Assembly: GCF_003968755.1 (NCBI RefSeq)
Contig: NZ_RYDL01000017.1
Span: forward strand, 1-52,737
Source of the DNA: Flavobacterium sp. RSP15
Lineage (GTDB): Bacteria > Bacteroidota > Bacteroidia > Flavobacteriales > Flavobacteriaceae
Direction: 5' to 3'
Length of the DNA: 52,737 bases
Shown here: in pieces, positions 43,045 through 52,661 of the stretch
Layout of the letters: every line of letters begins with the position of its first letter
Numbering within the stretch: position 1 is the first letter of the stretch
Program-made: the position numbers and the translations under genes
Notes under the pieces: generated by a model
Told to the model about the DNA's origin: nothing
The model's input: only the letters and a program-made list of their open reading frames with translations
The model's database searches: none

Positions 43045-43824
43045 TTAAATCCCAAAAATAGCTTTAGAATTCTCGGTGGTTCGCATTGCTATTTCATGTG
43101 TTGAAAGGCCATAAATCTGGGCTAGCTTATCAACTATGCTGACGATGTAACTACTTTCATTCCTTTTTCCTCGAAAAGGAATTGGGGCTAAATATGGGGA
43201 ATCTGTTTCTAAAACAAGATACTTTATATCGATCTGTTTCAAAAATTGATCAATTTTTCCATTTTTGAAAGTAACAACCCCACCTATTCCAAGTTTCATA
43301 TTATACGAAATTGCCCTTAAAGCTTGTTCATACGTTCCAGAAAAACAATGAAAAATACCAAATAAATCATCCGATTTTTCTTGCTCCAGAATTTCGAAAA
43401 TTTCATCAAATGCATCCCGACAATGAATCACAATAGGTAAGCTGTATTCTTTAGCCAATTGAATCTGCTTTTTGAAAGCAATTTGTTGCTGAGGCAAATG
43501 GGTTTTATCCCAATACAAATCGATCCCAATTTCACCAACAGCGTAGAATTTTCTTTTGGTCAATTCGTTTTTCACATGCTGTAATTCTTCCAGATAATTC
43601 TCTTTCACATACGTGGGATGCAATCCCATCATCAAGAATACGTTTTCAGGATACTTTTTCTCTAAAGTATACATAGATTCCGTGCACGTCGAATCGATTG
43701 CCGGAATAAAAAATCGTGAAACCCCCGCTTCAATGGCGCGCTTCATCATTTCGTCCCGATCTTGATCGAATTCTTCTGAATATAAATGAGTATGCGTATC
43801 TGTAATTATTGTTTTTGTTCCCAA
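43045..43824 (-). CDS. TatD-family metal-dependent hydrolase
   Basis: 259 residues from TTG (MGTKTIITDTHTHLY); no ATG precedes the conserved start, so TTG is the best choice. The metal motif DTHTHLY, the VGEIGIDLYWD Glu/Asp motif, IVIHCRD and LVLETDSPYLAP are all typical of TatD DNases, which repair or degrade DNA in the cytoplasm, with 3'-5' exonuclease activity in known members. First gene of the tatD-acyltransferase-ansA group. A -7-like box is close upstream. Confidence 0.93.
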   Translation of the reverse strand: MGTKTIITDTHTHLYSEEFDQDRDEMMKRAIEAGVSRFFIPAIDSTCTESMYTLEKKYPENVFLMMGLHPTYVKENYLEELQHVKNELTKRKFYAVGEIGIDLYWDKTHLPQQQIAFKKQIQLAKEYSLPIVIHCRDAFDEIFEILEQEKSDDLFGIFHCFSGTYEQALRAISYNMKLGIGGVVTFKNGKIDQFLKQIDIKYLVLETDSPYLAPIPFRGKRNESSYIVSIVDKLAQIYGLSTHEIAMRTTENSKAIFGI

Positions 43825-43843
43825 GTGTCGTCTTTTAAGAATA

Positions 43844-43851
43844 CAAAATTA
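43844..43851 (-). promoter_or_regulatory. Candidate promoter (-7 box TAATTTTG) of the tatD group
   Basis: TAnnTTTG match 20 bases before the TTG start, with a TTG 16 bases further upstream, close to the usual spacing. Confidence 0.45.
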
Positions 43852-43979
43852 CAAGAATTAAACTAGTCAAAAAAATGGTTTAACAAAGATTGCGACAGAA
43901 AAAAGATTCCAAAACTGCATACAACAACTTGTATCTTTGTAAAAGGGACACTATAATTCTGAAAATAAATTCTGCCTAG

Positions 43980-44420
43980 ATGAAAAACCTGCTCAATATT
44001 CTTAAAAAAGAAAATTATAAAAAAGTGAAATTTAAAATTACCACAACAAAACATGTTTTGATAAAAGCAAAAATCAATGGTGTACTGGGTAATTTTATTC
44101 TGGACACAGGAGCCTCAAATAGTTGCGTAGGGTTTGAAAGTGTCGATTTATTTCTATTGGAAGCCAAAAAATCAAAGACAAAAGCCTCTGGAGCAGGAGC
44201 AACCGGAATGCATACCCAACTCGCTTTGAAAAACAAGTTGCAGCTTGGCTCCTGGAAAGATTCTAATTTTGAACTCGTTATTTTTGATTTATCGCATGTA
44301 AACGAAGCTTTAGTGCAGCACAAGGCACAACCGGTTCATGGAATTATTGGCGCTGATATCTTGATGAAAGGCAAAGCGATTGTGGATTATTACAATCATT
44401 ATTTGTATTTATTAAAATAG
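43980..44420 (+). CDS. Retropepsin-like aspartic protease
   Basis: 146 residues. The catalytic motif is DTGAS at 42-46, within GNFILDTGASNSCVGF, and the second structural motif is HGIIGADIL, as in clan AA (retroviral-type) proteases. Bacterial relatives are single-domain dimers of uncertain substrate. No signal peptide is evident; the start KNLLNILKKENYKKVKF is basic, so cytoplasmic localisation is assumed. It stands alone, divergent from tatD, convergent to the T9SS gene. Confidence 0.88.
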   Translation: MKNLLNILKKENYKKVKFKITTTKHVLIKAKINGVLGNFILDTGASNSCVGFESVDLFLLEAKKSKTKASGAGATGMHTQLALKNKLQLGSWKDSNFELVIFDLSHVNEALVQHKAQPVHGIIGADILMKGKAIVDYYNHYLYLLK

Positions 44421-44442
44421 AACTCCCCTTTGATAACATCCA

Positions 44443-44477
44443 AAAAGAAAGAGCGCACCACAAACCCGATGCGCTCT
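44443..44477 (-). terminator. Terminator of the T9SS cargo gene
   Basis: AGAGCGCA/TGCGCTCT stem, 12-base loop, followed on the minus strand by TTTCTTTTT. It lies between two convergent genes. Confidence 0.75.
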
Positions 44478-44501
44478 GCTCTTACTACAAACCCAACTTA
44501 T

Positions 44502-47390
44502 TTAATTTTTAATCATTTTGGCGGTACTCACTTTACCGTCAACTGCCATTTTAACAATATAAACCCCTTTTTGAAGATCACTCGTTTGAATCGTTGTGGA
44601 ATTGCTTTTTGGGCTTCTCACTAAAACTTCCTGACCTAAGATGTTATAAACAGTCACATTTTCAATTGTACTATTGGCTTCAATTGTCAAATAATTAGTC
44701 GCCGGATTGGGATACATACGGACTTGTGATGTTTCAAAATTAGCAATCCCCAGCGTAGAAATTGTTTTACTAAAATACACATTGTCAATATAAACGGTTC
44801 CTGCTGGTGCTCCTGACATCACTAATTGAGCAATATGACCCTTGGTTGTCAAACCTGAAAACTCTGACAAAGGGATGTCATAACTGTTCCAACCTGACAA
44901 TGTTGGCGTACGAGTAACTTCAAATTCTACATCGTCGCCTCCTTGATACACACCGTTTGCACCAAAATCAACTAATTTAACTTTGAAAGCGGTTAAATCC
45001 GGCGTCCACACATCGATACGAAAATAAAGCATTTGCGTTGCATTTATGGTTCCCGTAACATCCACCCCAAAATAACTCAAATTCGTATATTTTTTAGTGT
45101 CATTACCGGCAATTTGCATATTTGTTAAAGTACTCCCTGCTGACCAGTCCGTTCTCCAGGTAGTAACCGGAACATTCGTATAGGCATTACTGAACATGGA
45201 AATAACATTAGCTGCAGCCGTTGTAGGTGTGGGAGCTGCAACAGTAGGTTCCGTTGGCGCTACGACCACCGTTGATTTATAGAAGTAAAAATTATCCAGA
45301 TAAACCGTTGTTCCAGCAGGAGCAGACGCCATACTCATTTGAAAAACAGTACTGAAGTTTATCCCCGGAAAATTAGCAGCATTCAAGACCACATCAAAAC
45401 TATTCCATCCTGCTGCGATTGTGAATGTTACACCCGCTTCTACAGGGCCTTGATTAATTAGATTAATCTTTACAGAAGTTGCACTTGCGGACCATAAATC
45501 CACATGCATTTTTGTCATATCAGAAAGATCAAAAACCTCTGTTGCTGGCAAAGTAATTCCTTGGTAATTAAAATTACTTAATTTTTTTGTGTTATTGGTT
45601 GCAATAAGTTCCTCCGTAACATCCGTAGATTGGCCCCAAGCTTTAGACCAATCGCCTGCTTTATAAACAGCATACGCATCACTAAAAATAGATTTCACGT
45701 CAGCGGCAACTCTTGCCAGCGGCGCTGGCGCAGCAACAGTTGGCGCTGTTGCAGCTACTGGCGTAGCTATTTTTGCAGAAAACGAAATATTATCCAGATA
45801 TGACACGTGATCAGCACTTCTTGTTGTCCCGCTAGGAATGTAGTCGGGAAAAATAATAAGCTGATCAATTCCGGTAGAAACACCCTCTCCTATTTTTCCG
45901 GAAAAGTTGAATATCAACTCTTCCCACTCGTTTATTTTAGTATTGGTAACCGTAATTTCGCCGGAAGATCCGCCGTCTGGACGTGCCAGTTTGATTCCTA
46001 CTTTGCTAATTACATCTTTATACACCATCATTTTAATCGTGCTGTTGGTTTCATTCAATGTAAATGTTCCAATCCCGTTCGTGCCAGATGCATGAGCCGT
46101 CTCAAAACCGGTATACCAAGCACCAGCAACCAAAGCGGTAAATTTAACAGCGGTATTTGAGGCATTAATTCCTGTTTTGTTGGGATTTGAAGCTAATAAG
46201 GAAGCTGTTGAACCTCCTGATGGATTATCAAAAGAAGTCAAAGTCCAAGTGGACCCAAACTCGCCTGTTTCAAAAGTAACGGGCGCATAAGGAGCGGCTG
46301 CCGGAGCTGCTACAATAGCAACCTTATTAAAATACACATTGTCGATATAGATTGTTCCTGCAGAGCCTGAGAAAACAAACTGCGCAATATGAGCTTTAGT
46401 AGTCAAACCCGTAAAATCCGAAAGCGGAATTTCTAGACCGTTCCAGCCACTTAAAGCTAAGGTGCGGGTAATTTCAAACTCTTTATCATCTCCGCCTTGA
46501 TACACACCATCAGCACCAAAATCGACTATTTTAATTTTGAATGTAGTCACATTTGGTGTCCAAACATCAATATGAAAATTAAGCATTGCCGAAGCATTAA
46601 TTTTATTAGCTTCAGTAATAACTCCAAAATAACTTAAGTCAGTATATTTTTTAGTATCATTCCCAGCGATTTGAATGTCTGACAAAACATTTCCAGATTG
46701 TCCCCAATCTGCTCTCCAATTATCCACTGGCACATTCGTGTAAGCGTTACTAAATAACGAGATAACATCTGTCGACGCTAAAGTAGGCGTTGGTGCGGCA
46801 ACAGTAGGAACCGTAGCGGCTGGTTTTGCTGAAAATCTAACATTATCAAAATAGCTGGTCGTTTCCGAAGTCCGTGCATTAAAATCCAAAAAGAATATAA
46901 TTTGGTCAATATTAATCGTTTCAAACAATCCTATTTTCCCTGAAAAATCAAAAGTCAATTCCTCCCACTCGTTGATCTTAGTGTTGGGTACTTTAATTTC
47001 TTGCTGTGCACCACCATTTGCTATTGCAAATTTGATTGCTACATCACTGATGACACTCTTGTACACCAATATTTTGATGATACTATTAGAAGAACTCAGG
47101 GTAAAGGTTCCAATCCCATTTACACCAGATGCATGCGCGGTTTCAAATCCTGCATAAGGCGCCGCACCTGAAGCGGTCGTTCCTGCTATAAATTTTCCTA
47201 CCGTTGCTGTAGTGTTGATTCCGCTCGGGAATGGATTGGAGACTTTGGAATATCCCGCTCCGGATCCGTTTTCAAAAGTTTTCAATGACCAAGTTGAACC
47301 AAATTCTCCGGTCTCAAAGGTTATTGGTGCATTTTGTGAATAACCTATTGCAAAAAACAACAGGAAAATAAATAAAGTAAAGTTCTTCAT
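44502..47390 (-). CDS. Large secreted protein of repeated binding-type modules with T9SS C-terminal signal
   Basis: 962 residues. Signal peptide MKNFTLFIFLLFFAIGYSQ. Module A occurs at 22-187 and 370-539 (FETGEFGSTW, GFETAHASG, INEWEEL, FSGKIG). Module B occurs at 196-357, 550-705 and 717-875 (SNAYTNVPV, IDVWTP, VDFGADGVYQGGDD, YIDNVYF). Residues ~889-962 form the T9SS type A sorting domain (MYPNPATNYLTI, GVYIVKMAVDGKV). Modules are joined by PTVAAPTPT linkers. They look like carbohydrate-binding beta-sandwich domains, but no catalytic domain is present. It is exported by the type IX system and probably displayed or released to bind polysaccharide. The nearest TonB/Sus-type genes are not adjacent. 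Confidence 0.85.
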   Translation of the reverse strand: MKNFTLFIFLLFFAIGYSQNAPITFETGEFGSTWSLKTFENGSGAGYSKVSNPFPSGINTTATVGKFIAGTTASGAAPYAGFETAHASGVNGIGTFTLSSSNSIIKILVYKSVISDVAIKFAIANGGAQQEIKVPNTKINEWEELTFDFSGKIGLFETINIDQIIFFLDFNARTSETTSYFDNVRFSAKPAATVPTVAAPTPTLASTDVISLFSNAYTNVPVDNWRADWGQSGNVLSDIQIAGNDTKKYTDLSYFGVITEANKINASAMLNFHIDVWTPNVTTFKIKIVDFGADGVYQGGDDKEFEITRTLALSGWNGLEIPLSDFTGLTTKAHIAQFVFSGSAGTIYIDNVYFNKVAIVAAPAAAPYAPVTFETGEFGSTWTLTSFDNPSGGSTASLLASNPNKTGINASNTAVKFTALVAGAWYTGFETAHASGTNGIGTFTLNETNSTIKMMVYKDVISKVGIKLARPDGGSSGEITVTNTKINEWEELIFNFSGKIGEGVSTGIDQLIIFPDYIPSGTTRSADHVSYLDNISFSAKIATPVAATAPTVAAPAPLARVAADVKSIFSDAYAVYKAGDWSKAWGQSTDVTEELIATNNTKKLSNFNYQGITLPATEVFDLSDMTKMHVDLWSASATSVKINLINQGPVEAGVTFTIAAGWNSFDVVLNAANFPGINFSTVFQMSMASAPAGTTVYLDNFYFYKSTVVVAPTEPTVAAPTPTTAAANVISMFSNAYTNVPVTTWRTDWSAGSTLTNMQIAGNDTKKYTNLSYFGVDVTGTINATQMLYFRIDVWTPDLTAFKVKLVDFGANGVYQGGDDVEFEVTRTPTLSGWNSYDIPLSEFSGLTTKGHIAQLVMSGAPAGTVYIDNVYFSKTISTLGIANFETSQVRMYPNPATNYLTIEANSTIENVTVYNILGQEVLVRSPKSNSTTIQTSDLQKGVYIVKMAVDGKVSTAKMIKN

Positions 47391-47413
47391 AATTTTGAGG
47401 TATTAGTTATTCT

Positions 47414-47421
47414 CAAATTTA
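47414..47421 (-). promoter_or_regulatory. Candidate -7 box (TAAATTTG) of the T9SS cargo gene
   Basis: TAnnTTTG match 23 bases before the ATG. No spaced -33 TTG. Confidence 0.35.
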
Positions 47422-47707
47422 GGAATGTATCGTGTTGTGGCTTAAAATAAGAAGTGTGTAAAAACTATACAGCGATAGAAATAAATTACAGAATTAAAAA
47501 CAGTAGTAAATACTACTATTACTAGAACTTAACATTATTTTATATGCAGTTAGAAAAAAGCTTTGACATTCTTTAATTTTAAAATGTTGTGGTAATGTTA
47601 TGGCAAATATCTATTCAAATAACACTTAATTTAAGTAGAACACAATTTATTTTAAAATAAAAAAGAATAATCGTAAAAAAAAACATAAATAAATACATAT
47701 TTAAAAT

Positions 47708-47746
47708 AAAAATCCCGCCTTGTTTTTACAACAAGGCGGGATTTTT
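47708..47746 (-). terminator. Terminator of the sucA-sucB transcript
   Basis: A 16-bp perfect stem (AAAAATCCCGCCTTGT) with a 7-base loop and a T run, about 30 bases after the sucB stop. Confidence 0.85.
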
Positions 47747-47777
47747 ATTTCTCTATCCATTGGTCAAAGTATTCGTA

Positions 47778-49010
47778 TCACAATTCTAATGCTTTTTTAG
47801 GATTGTTCTCTAACAATAATTCCATTGGGTTTTCTAAGGCTTCTTTTACGGCCACCAAGAAACCAACAGACTCACGACCATCAATAATTCTGTGGTCATA
47901 AGACAACGCCACATACATCATTGGGTGAATTTCTACTTTTCCGTTTACGGCAATTGGGCGCTCGATAATGTTGTGCATTCCAAGAATTCCTGACTGTGGC
48001 GGATTGATGATTGGCGTACTCAACATACTTCCAAAAACACCACCATTAGTAATCGTGAAGGTTCCACCTGTCATATCATCTACTGTGATTTGTCCGTCAC
48101 GCGCTTTAAGGGCTAATCTTTTAATGTCGGCTTCAACTCCTCGGAAAGTCAAATTCTCCGCATTACGAACTACTGGAACCATTAATCCTTTTGGTCCTGA
48201 AACGGCAATAGAAATGTCGCAAAAATCGAAAGCGATCTTATGATCCCCATCCATCATTGAGTTTACATCTGGAAATAATTTTAATGCTCTTGTGACTGCT
48301 TTAGTAAAAAAAGACATGTACCCTAAACCAATTCCGCCATGTTTTGCTTTGAATGCGTCTTTGTATTCATTCCGAATCAAGTTGATTGGCGTCATGTTTA
48401 CTTCATTAAAAGTAGTTAACATGGCTGTTTCGTTTTTAGCAGCCACTAATCGTTCTGCCACTTTACGACGCAACATTGATAATTTTGAACGTTCGGATCC
48501 ACGAGACCCACCAGTAGGCGTCCCCATTGAAGGCACTGCCTGTACGGCATCATCTTTAGTGATTCTTCCGTCTTTTCCAGTTCCTGTTACTGAGTTTGTT
48601 GCTATATTTTTTTCGTCTAATATTTTTCGTGCTGCCGGAGATGGAGTTCCTGAAGCGTAAGTTGTTGCTGCTGCTACTGGAGCGGCTTTTGGTGCTTCTG
48701 TTTTAGTTTCCACTTTTGGCGCTTCAACTGTTTTTGTTGCTTCAGCAACGGGCGCATCGTCTGCTGGTTTTGCTCCGTCCGTATCAATGTGACAAACTAC
48801 TGCTCCTACTGCAACTGCATCTCCTTCTTCCGCTTTCAAAGTAATGATTCCGCTGGCTTCTGCTGGCAATTCTAATGTTGCTTTATCAGAATCAACCTCA
48901 GCAATGGCTTGGTCTTTCTCTACATAATCTCCGTCTTTTACCAACCAAGTTGCGATTTCAACTTCCTTTATAGATTCCCCTGGTGATGGGACTTTCATTT
49001 CTAAAATCAT
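47778..49010 (-). CDS. sucB: 2-oxoglutarate dehydrogenase E2 (dihydrolipoyl succinyltransferase)
   Basis: 410 residues. Lipoyl domain with Lys43 in DSDKAT at the N-terminus, an Ala/Pro/Glu-rich linker (~80-115), the E3-binding domain ([18 protein letters not shown]), then the acyltransferase core with [15 protein letters not shown] (His373, Asp377). It transfers the succinyl group to CoA in the TCA cycle and is the core of the complex with SucA. E3 (lpd) is not in the window. It lies 157 bp after sucA on the same strand, separated by a palindromic element. Terminates in a strong hairpin. Confidence 0.96.
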   Translation of the reverse strand: MILEMKVPSPGESIKEVEIATWLVKDGDYVEKDQAIAEVDSDKATLELPAEASGIITLKAEEGDAVAVGAVVCHIDTDGAKPADDAPVAEATKTVEAPKVETKTEAPKAAPVAAATTYASGTPSPAARKILDEKNIATNSVTGTGKDGRITKDDAVQAVPSMGTPTGGSRGSERSKLSMLRRKVAERLVAAKNETAMLTTFNEVNMTPINLIRNEYKDAFKAKHGGIGLGYMSFFTKAVTRALKLFPDVNSMMDGDHKIAFDFCDISIAVSGPKGLMVPVVRNAENLTFRGVEADIKRLALKARDGQITVDDMTGGTFTITNGGVFGSMLSTPIINPPQSGILGMHNIIERPIAVNGKVEIHPMMYVALSYDHRIIDGRESVGFLVAVKEALENPMELLLENNPKKALEL

Positions 49011-49090
49011 GTTCTATTATTTTAAATTATGAATTTTAAGTTTTAAATTGTTATCGAACAACCTATGTTTATTATATCAACTGTTTTTTT

Positions 49091-49166
49091 AGCCCTGATG
49101 GCAGCGACATCCTTTTTCTAGCTTCTTTAGCTAGGAAAAGATATAGCGTACAGCAGGAAATAGCTC
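49091..49166. repeat. Palindromic element, AGCCCTGATGG...ACAGCAGGAA...AGCTC family, copy 2, in the sucA-sucB gap
   Basis: Same outer frame as 28373-28452: AGCCCTGATGG, ACATCC, AAAAGATATAG, GTACAGCAGGAAATAGCTC, here around a variable hairpin CTAGCT/AGCTAG. Orientation is opposite to the genes it lies between. It probably affects mRNA stability or partial termination. Confidence 0.75.
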
Positions 49167-49167
49167 T

Positions 49168-51945
49168 TTATTCTCTAAATAAATTTTTATCAAAAACCAT
49201 ACGCAATGCGTCTGACTGTCGGCGTTTTGCTCTTGTATAACTTCCTGAGGCCGGAGCCGCATACGCTTTTAGAGAAGCCAATCTCCATTTTACTAAATCA
49301 AAATTCATTAGCATAAAGCTGTAAGCACCCATGTTTTTTGGTTCTTCTTGTGCCCAAACATAATCATCTGCATTGGGATATTTAGCGATAATGGCTTTTA
49401 ATTGTTCTACTGGTAATGGGAACAATTGTTCGACTCTAACTACGGCTACATCATTTCTGTCCAGAATTTCTCTTTCGGCAGTAATGTCATAATAGAATTT
49501 TCCGGTACAGAAAACCAGCGTTTTCACATGCGCTTTATTCACTGTTTCATCATCAAATGTTTCTTGAAAACTTCCTGTTGCGAATTCTTCAACGGTAGAT
49601 ACTACCCTTGTATCGCGCAACAAACTTTTAGGCGTAAACACAACAAGCGGCTTACGGAAAGTCGTTTTCATTTGTCTTCTCAATAAGTGAAAGAAGTTGG
49701 CTGGTGTAGTACAATCTGCCACATACATATTGTGTCTGGCACAAAGTTGTAAGTACCGCTCCATTCTGGCTGATGAATGCTCCGCTCCTTGTCCTTCGTA
49801 TCCGTGCGGCAACAATAAAACAATTCCGTTTTGATTGTTCCATTTATCTTCGCCACAAGAAATGTACTGATCGATTATAATTTGGGCACCGTTACTAAAA
49901 TCACCAAACTGTGCTTCCCAGATGGTTAATGTATTTGGGTTGGCTAAAGCGTACCCATAATCAAACCCTAAAACAGCATATTCAGACAACAGCGAATTGA
50001 ATATATTGAATTTCCCTGTTGCCCCCCCTAAAGTACTCAACAAAGTCACTTCTTCTTCCGAATCCTCGACTTTTACAACGGCATGACGGTGAGAGAACGT
50101 GCCTCGCTCTACATCTTGCCCCGAAATACGAACATCATATCCTTCTTTTAAAAGTGACCCATAGGCTAAGTGCTCTGCCATGGCCCAATCCAGCTTGTTT
50201 GTTTCAAAAAACATTGTTTTTCTATCGTTGACAAGTTTTTGTATTTTGCTGATAAATTTTTTGTCTGCAGGTAAATTACAAATTACATTTGCAACCTCCG
50301 TAAGTTCTACTACTGGAAAAGTAGTATCTACTTTTTTGAGCATTTCAACATCCGAAACCTGCTCAAAACCTTTCCATTCGTTTTTCATGAATGGTGTTAT
50401 AATAGTCAAATCTTTTTTACGGGAGGCTTCTAAATTCACCTCTAGATTTGATTTATATTCTTTTTCTAATCCTTTTACAAAAGTACTGTCAACAACTCCT
50501 TCGGCAAGCAATTTCTCCATGTAGATGTCTCTTGGATTTTTATGCTTTGCAATGATTTTGTACAATACGGGTTGGGTAAAACGAGGCTCATCACCTTCAT
50601 TATGTCCATATTTTCTATATCCTAATAAATCAATAAACACATCCCTACCAAATTCCATTCTGAAATCCAATGCAAATGACATCGCGTGAACTACAGCTTC
50701 AGCATCATCTGCATTGACATGCAAAACGGGCGAAAGGGTAACTTTAGCAACATCAGTACAATAGGTAGAGGAACGAGCATCCAGATAATTGGTTGTAAAA
50801 CCGACTTGATTATTGATAACAATATGTATAGTTCCTCCTGTTTTATAACCATCCAATTGTGCCATTTGCACAATTTCATACAAAATTCCCTGGCCCGCAA
50901 TTGCAGCATCTCCATGAACGGCGATTGGCAACACTTTAGAGAAATCGTTAGGAAAATATTTGTCTTGTTTGGCTCTTGTGATTCCTTCGATTACTGCCCC
51001 TACTGTTTCAAGGTGCGACGGATTAGGAGCTAAATTTATATTAATTTTTTTACCGGTACTGGTCACTTTATCCGCTGTAAGTCCTAAATGGTATTTTACA
51101 TCGCCGTCAAAATATTCTTGATCGTAATCTTTACCGTCAAACTCTCCAAAGATGTCTTGGGTCGATTTGCCAAAAATATTTGCCAACACATTCAAACGAC
51201 CACGATGTGCCATTCCCATAACAAATTGCTCAACTCCTTTTTCAGCTGCTTTCTCGATTAAAGCATCTAATGCAGGAATAATTGATTCCCCACCTTCTAG
51301 AGAAAAGCGTTTTTGACCTACATATTTAGTGTGCAAAAAATTCTCAAAAGAAACGGCTTGGTTTAATTTATTAAGAATGGATTTTTTTTCATCCAATGAA
51401 AATTTAGGCTGATTGTCATTGTAGCCTAATTTTTTCTGAATCCACTCCACTACTTCCGGTTTACGGATGTACATATATTCCACCCCGATGTGCTGGCAGT
51501 ATATTGTATCAAGATGCGTTATGATTTCCTGAAGCGTACAAGGCTGTATTTCCATAACCTTGGCTGCATCAAAAACAGTATTTAAATCTGCTGATGAAAG
51601 TCCAAAATTTGTGATTTCTAGAGTTGGTGATGATACTCGTCTTTCTCGAACCGGATTTGTTTTAGTAAACAAATGGCCGCGAGAGCGGTATCCGTCTATT
51701 AATTTTAATACGTTAAACTCCTTTTGAAGCTTGTCAGAAACCAAGCTAATATCTGTATTATTAGCCGCAAAATTTGCAATTTGCTCGACTTTATGATCCT
51801 CGCCGTAAGAACTCATCCCAAAGTCAAAACCTTGAAAGAAACTTCTCCAACTAGGCTCAACGCTGTCTGGATTTTCTATATATTGATCGTATAATTGAGC
51901 GAAAAATTCTGTATGTGCTGCGTTTAAAAATGAAAACCTATCCAT
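49168..51945 (-). CDS. sucA: 2-oxoglutarate dehydrogenase E1 component
   Basis: Thiamine-diphosphate enzyme of the TCA cycle, 925 residues from the ATG of MDRFSFLNAAHTEFF; the longer frame's 17 extra residues precede the conserved start. Conserved regions: FLNAAHTEFFAQLYDQYIENP at the N-terminus, AVHGDAAIAGQGILYE (ThDP/Mg region), RFTQPVLYK, VRVEQLFPLP and KSLLRDTRVVSTVEEF. It decarboxylates 2-oxoglutarate for the SucB lipoyl arm. Divergent from the outer-membrane gene across 120 bp. Confidence 0.96.
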   Translation of the reverse strand: MDRFSFLNAAHTEFFAQLYDQYIENPDSVEPSWRSFFQGFDFGMSSYGEDHKVEQIANFAANNTDISLVSDKLQKEFNVLKLIDGYRSRGHLFTKTNPVRERRVSSPTLEITNFGLSSADLNTVFDAAKVMEIQPCTLQEIITHLDTIYCQHIGVEYMYIRKPEVVEWIQKKLGYNDNQPKFSLDEKKSILNKLNQAVSFENFLHTKYVGQKRFSLEGGESIIPALDALIEKAAEKGVEQFVMGMAHRGRLNVLANIFGKSTQDIFGEFDGKDYDQEYFDGDVKYHLGLTADKVTSTGKKININLAPNPSHLETVGAVIEGITRAKQDKYFPNDFSKVLPIAVHGDAAIAGQGILYEIVQMAQLDGYKTGGTIHIVINNQVGFTTNYLDARSSTYCTDVAKVTLSPVLHVNADDAEAVVHAMSFALDFRMEFGRDVFIDLLGYRKYGHNEGDEPRFTQPVLYKIIAKHKNPRDIYMEKLLAEGVVDSTFVKGLEKEYKSNLEVNLEASRKKDLTIITPFMKNEWKGFEQVSDVEMLKKVDTTFPVVELTEVANVICNLPADKKFISKIQKLVNDRKTMFFETNKLDWAMAEHLAYGSLLKEGYDVRISGQDVERGTFSHRHAVVKVEDSEEEVTLLSTLGGATGKFNIFNSLLSEYAVLGFDYGYALANPNTLTIWEAQFGDFSNGAQIIIDQYISCGEDKWNNQNGIVLLLPHGYEGQGAEHSSARMERYLQLCARHNMYVADCTTPANFFHLLRRQMKTTFRKPLVVFTPKSLLRDTRVVSTVEEFATGSFQETFDDETVNKAHVKTLVFCTGKFYYDITAEREILDRNDVAVVRVEQLFPLPVEQLKAIIAKYPNADDYVWAQEEPKNMGAYSFMLMNFDLVKWRLASLKAYAAPASGSYTRAKRRQSDALRMVFDKNLFRE

Positions 51946-51985
51946 AATATTTAGTGAATATACCTTTTTGATTAAAATAGTTTGG

Positions 51986-51993
51986 CAAAAGTA
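51986..51993 (-). promoter_or_regulatory. Candidate -7 box (TACTTTTG) of sucA
   Basis: TAnnTTTG match 40 bases before the sucA ATG, in the divergent promoter region. Confidence 0.4.
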
Positions 51994-52065
51994 CAATAAT
52001 ACAATAAATTTATAATTTATTTTAAGATACTTTTACATCTTAAATTGTTAAAAATCTAGAAACTT

Positions 52066-52608
52066 ATGGCAAAAAAGCGCCTTTTTGAGGTTACCAAATC
52101 GTTTTTAGCACTTATTGCCTTGTTTTTTGCAAGTGCTCTGTTTGCACAACAAAATACAATGTATACCATTATGCCAAACCAGTTTTGGAGAAATGTACAA
52201 TTTGGCGGTGGACTGGGTTTAGGCTTTGGTTCCGGCTATACGGACATTTCGTTAGCGCCAAGTGCCATTTATAATTTTAATGAATATGTGGCTTTGGGAC
52301 TTGGGGTGCAGTATAAATATTTGAAGCAACGCGATTTTTTTGCTTCTCATTTGTATGGCGGTAGTGTTATAGGATTATTTAATCCAATCCCTGAAATACA
52401 ACTTTCGGCGGAACTGGAACAGTTAAGAGTCAACGTAAATCTGGATGAATCCAATAGCGATTCTCAAAACTACTGGAATACAGGCTTATTCATCGGCCTT
52501 GGTTACAGATCTGGAAACGCCACTATTGGTGGGCGATATAATGTTTTGACTGACAAAAACAACATTTACGGCAGTGCCTTTATGCCTTTTATCAGAGTGT
52601 ATTTTTAA
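52066..52608 (+). CDS. Predicted outer-membrane barrel protein divergent from sucA
   Basis: 180 residues. A signal region (KSFLALIALFFASALFAQQ) is followed by Gly-rich amphipathic strands (VQFGGGLGLGFGSGYTDISL, YVALGLGVQYKYL, TGLFIGLGYRSG, NATIGGRYNV) and an aromatic end FIRVYF. It looks like a small outer-membrane barrel. Genes in this position next to sucA may be wrongly labelled as metabolic enzymes by neighbourhood transfer; nothing in the protein supports an enzyme. Function unknown. It ends just before the right-hand IS. Confidence 0.75.
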   Translation: MAKKRLFEVTKSFLALIALFFASALFAQQNTMYTIMPNQFWRNVQFGGGLGLGFGSGYTDISLAPSAIYNFNEYVALGLGVQYKYLKQRDFFASHLYGGSVIGLFNPIPEIQLSAELEQLRVNVNLDESNSDSQNYWNTGLFIGLGYRSGNATIGGRYNVLTDKNNIYGSAFMPFIRVYF

Positions 52609-52661
52609 TTATCTGCGATGAAAAAAACTTTTCAATTATGCTGTATTTTATTTATAACGCA

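Larger units (their letters stand above)
47391..47777. other. 387-bp AT-rich intergenic region upstream of the T9SS gene
   Basis: Holds the candidate -7 box at 47414 (minus strand) and the strong hairpin at 47708. Otherwise long A/T runs without coding signal. Confidence 0.5.

Noticed and set aside
45807..46160. Plus-strand frame of 117 codons inside the T9SS cargo gene
   Set aside because: Antisense shadow of a well-supported gene.
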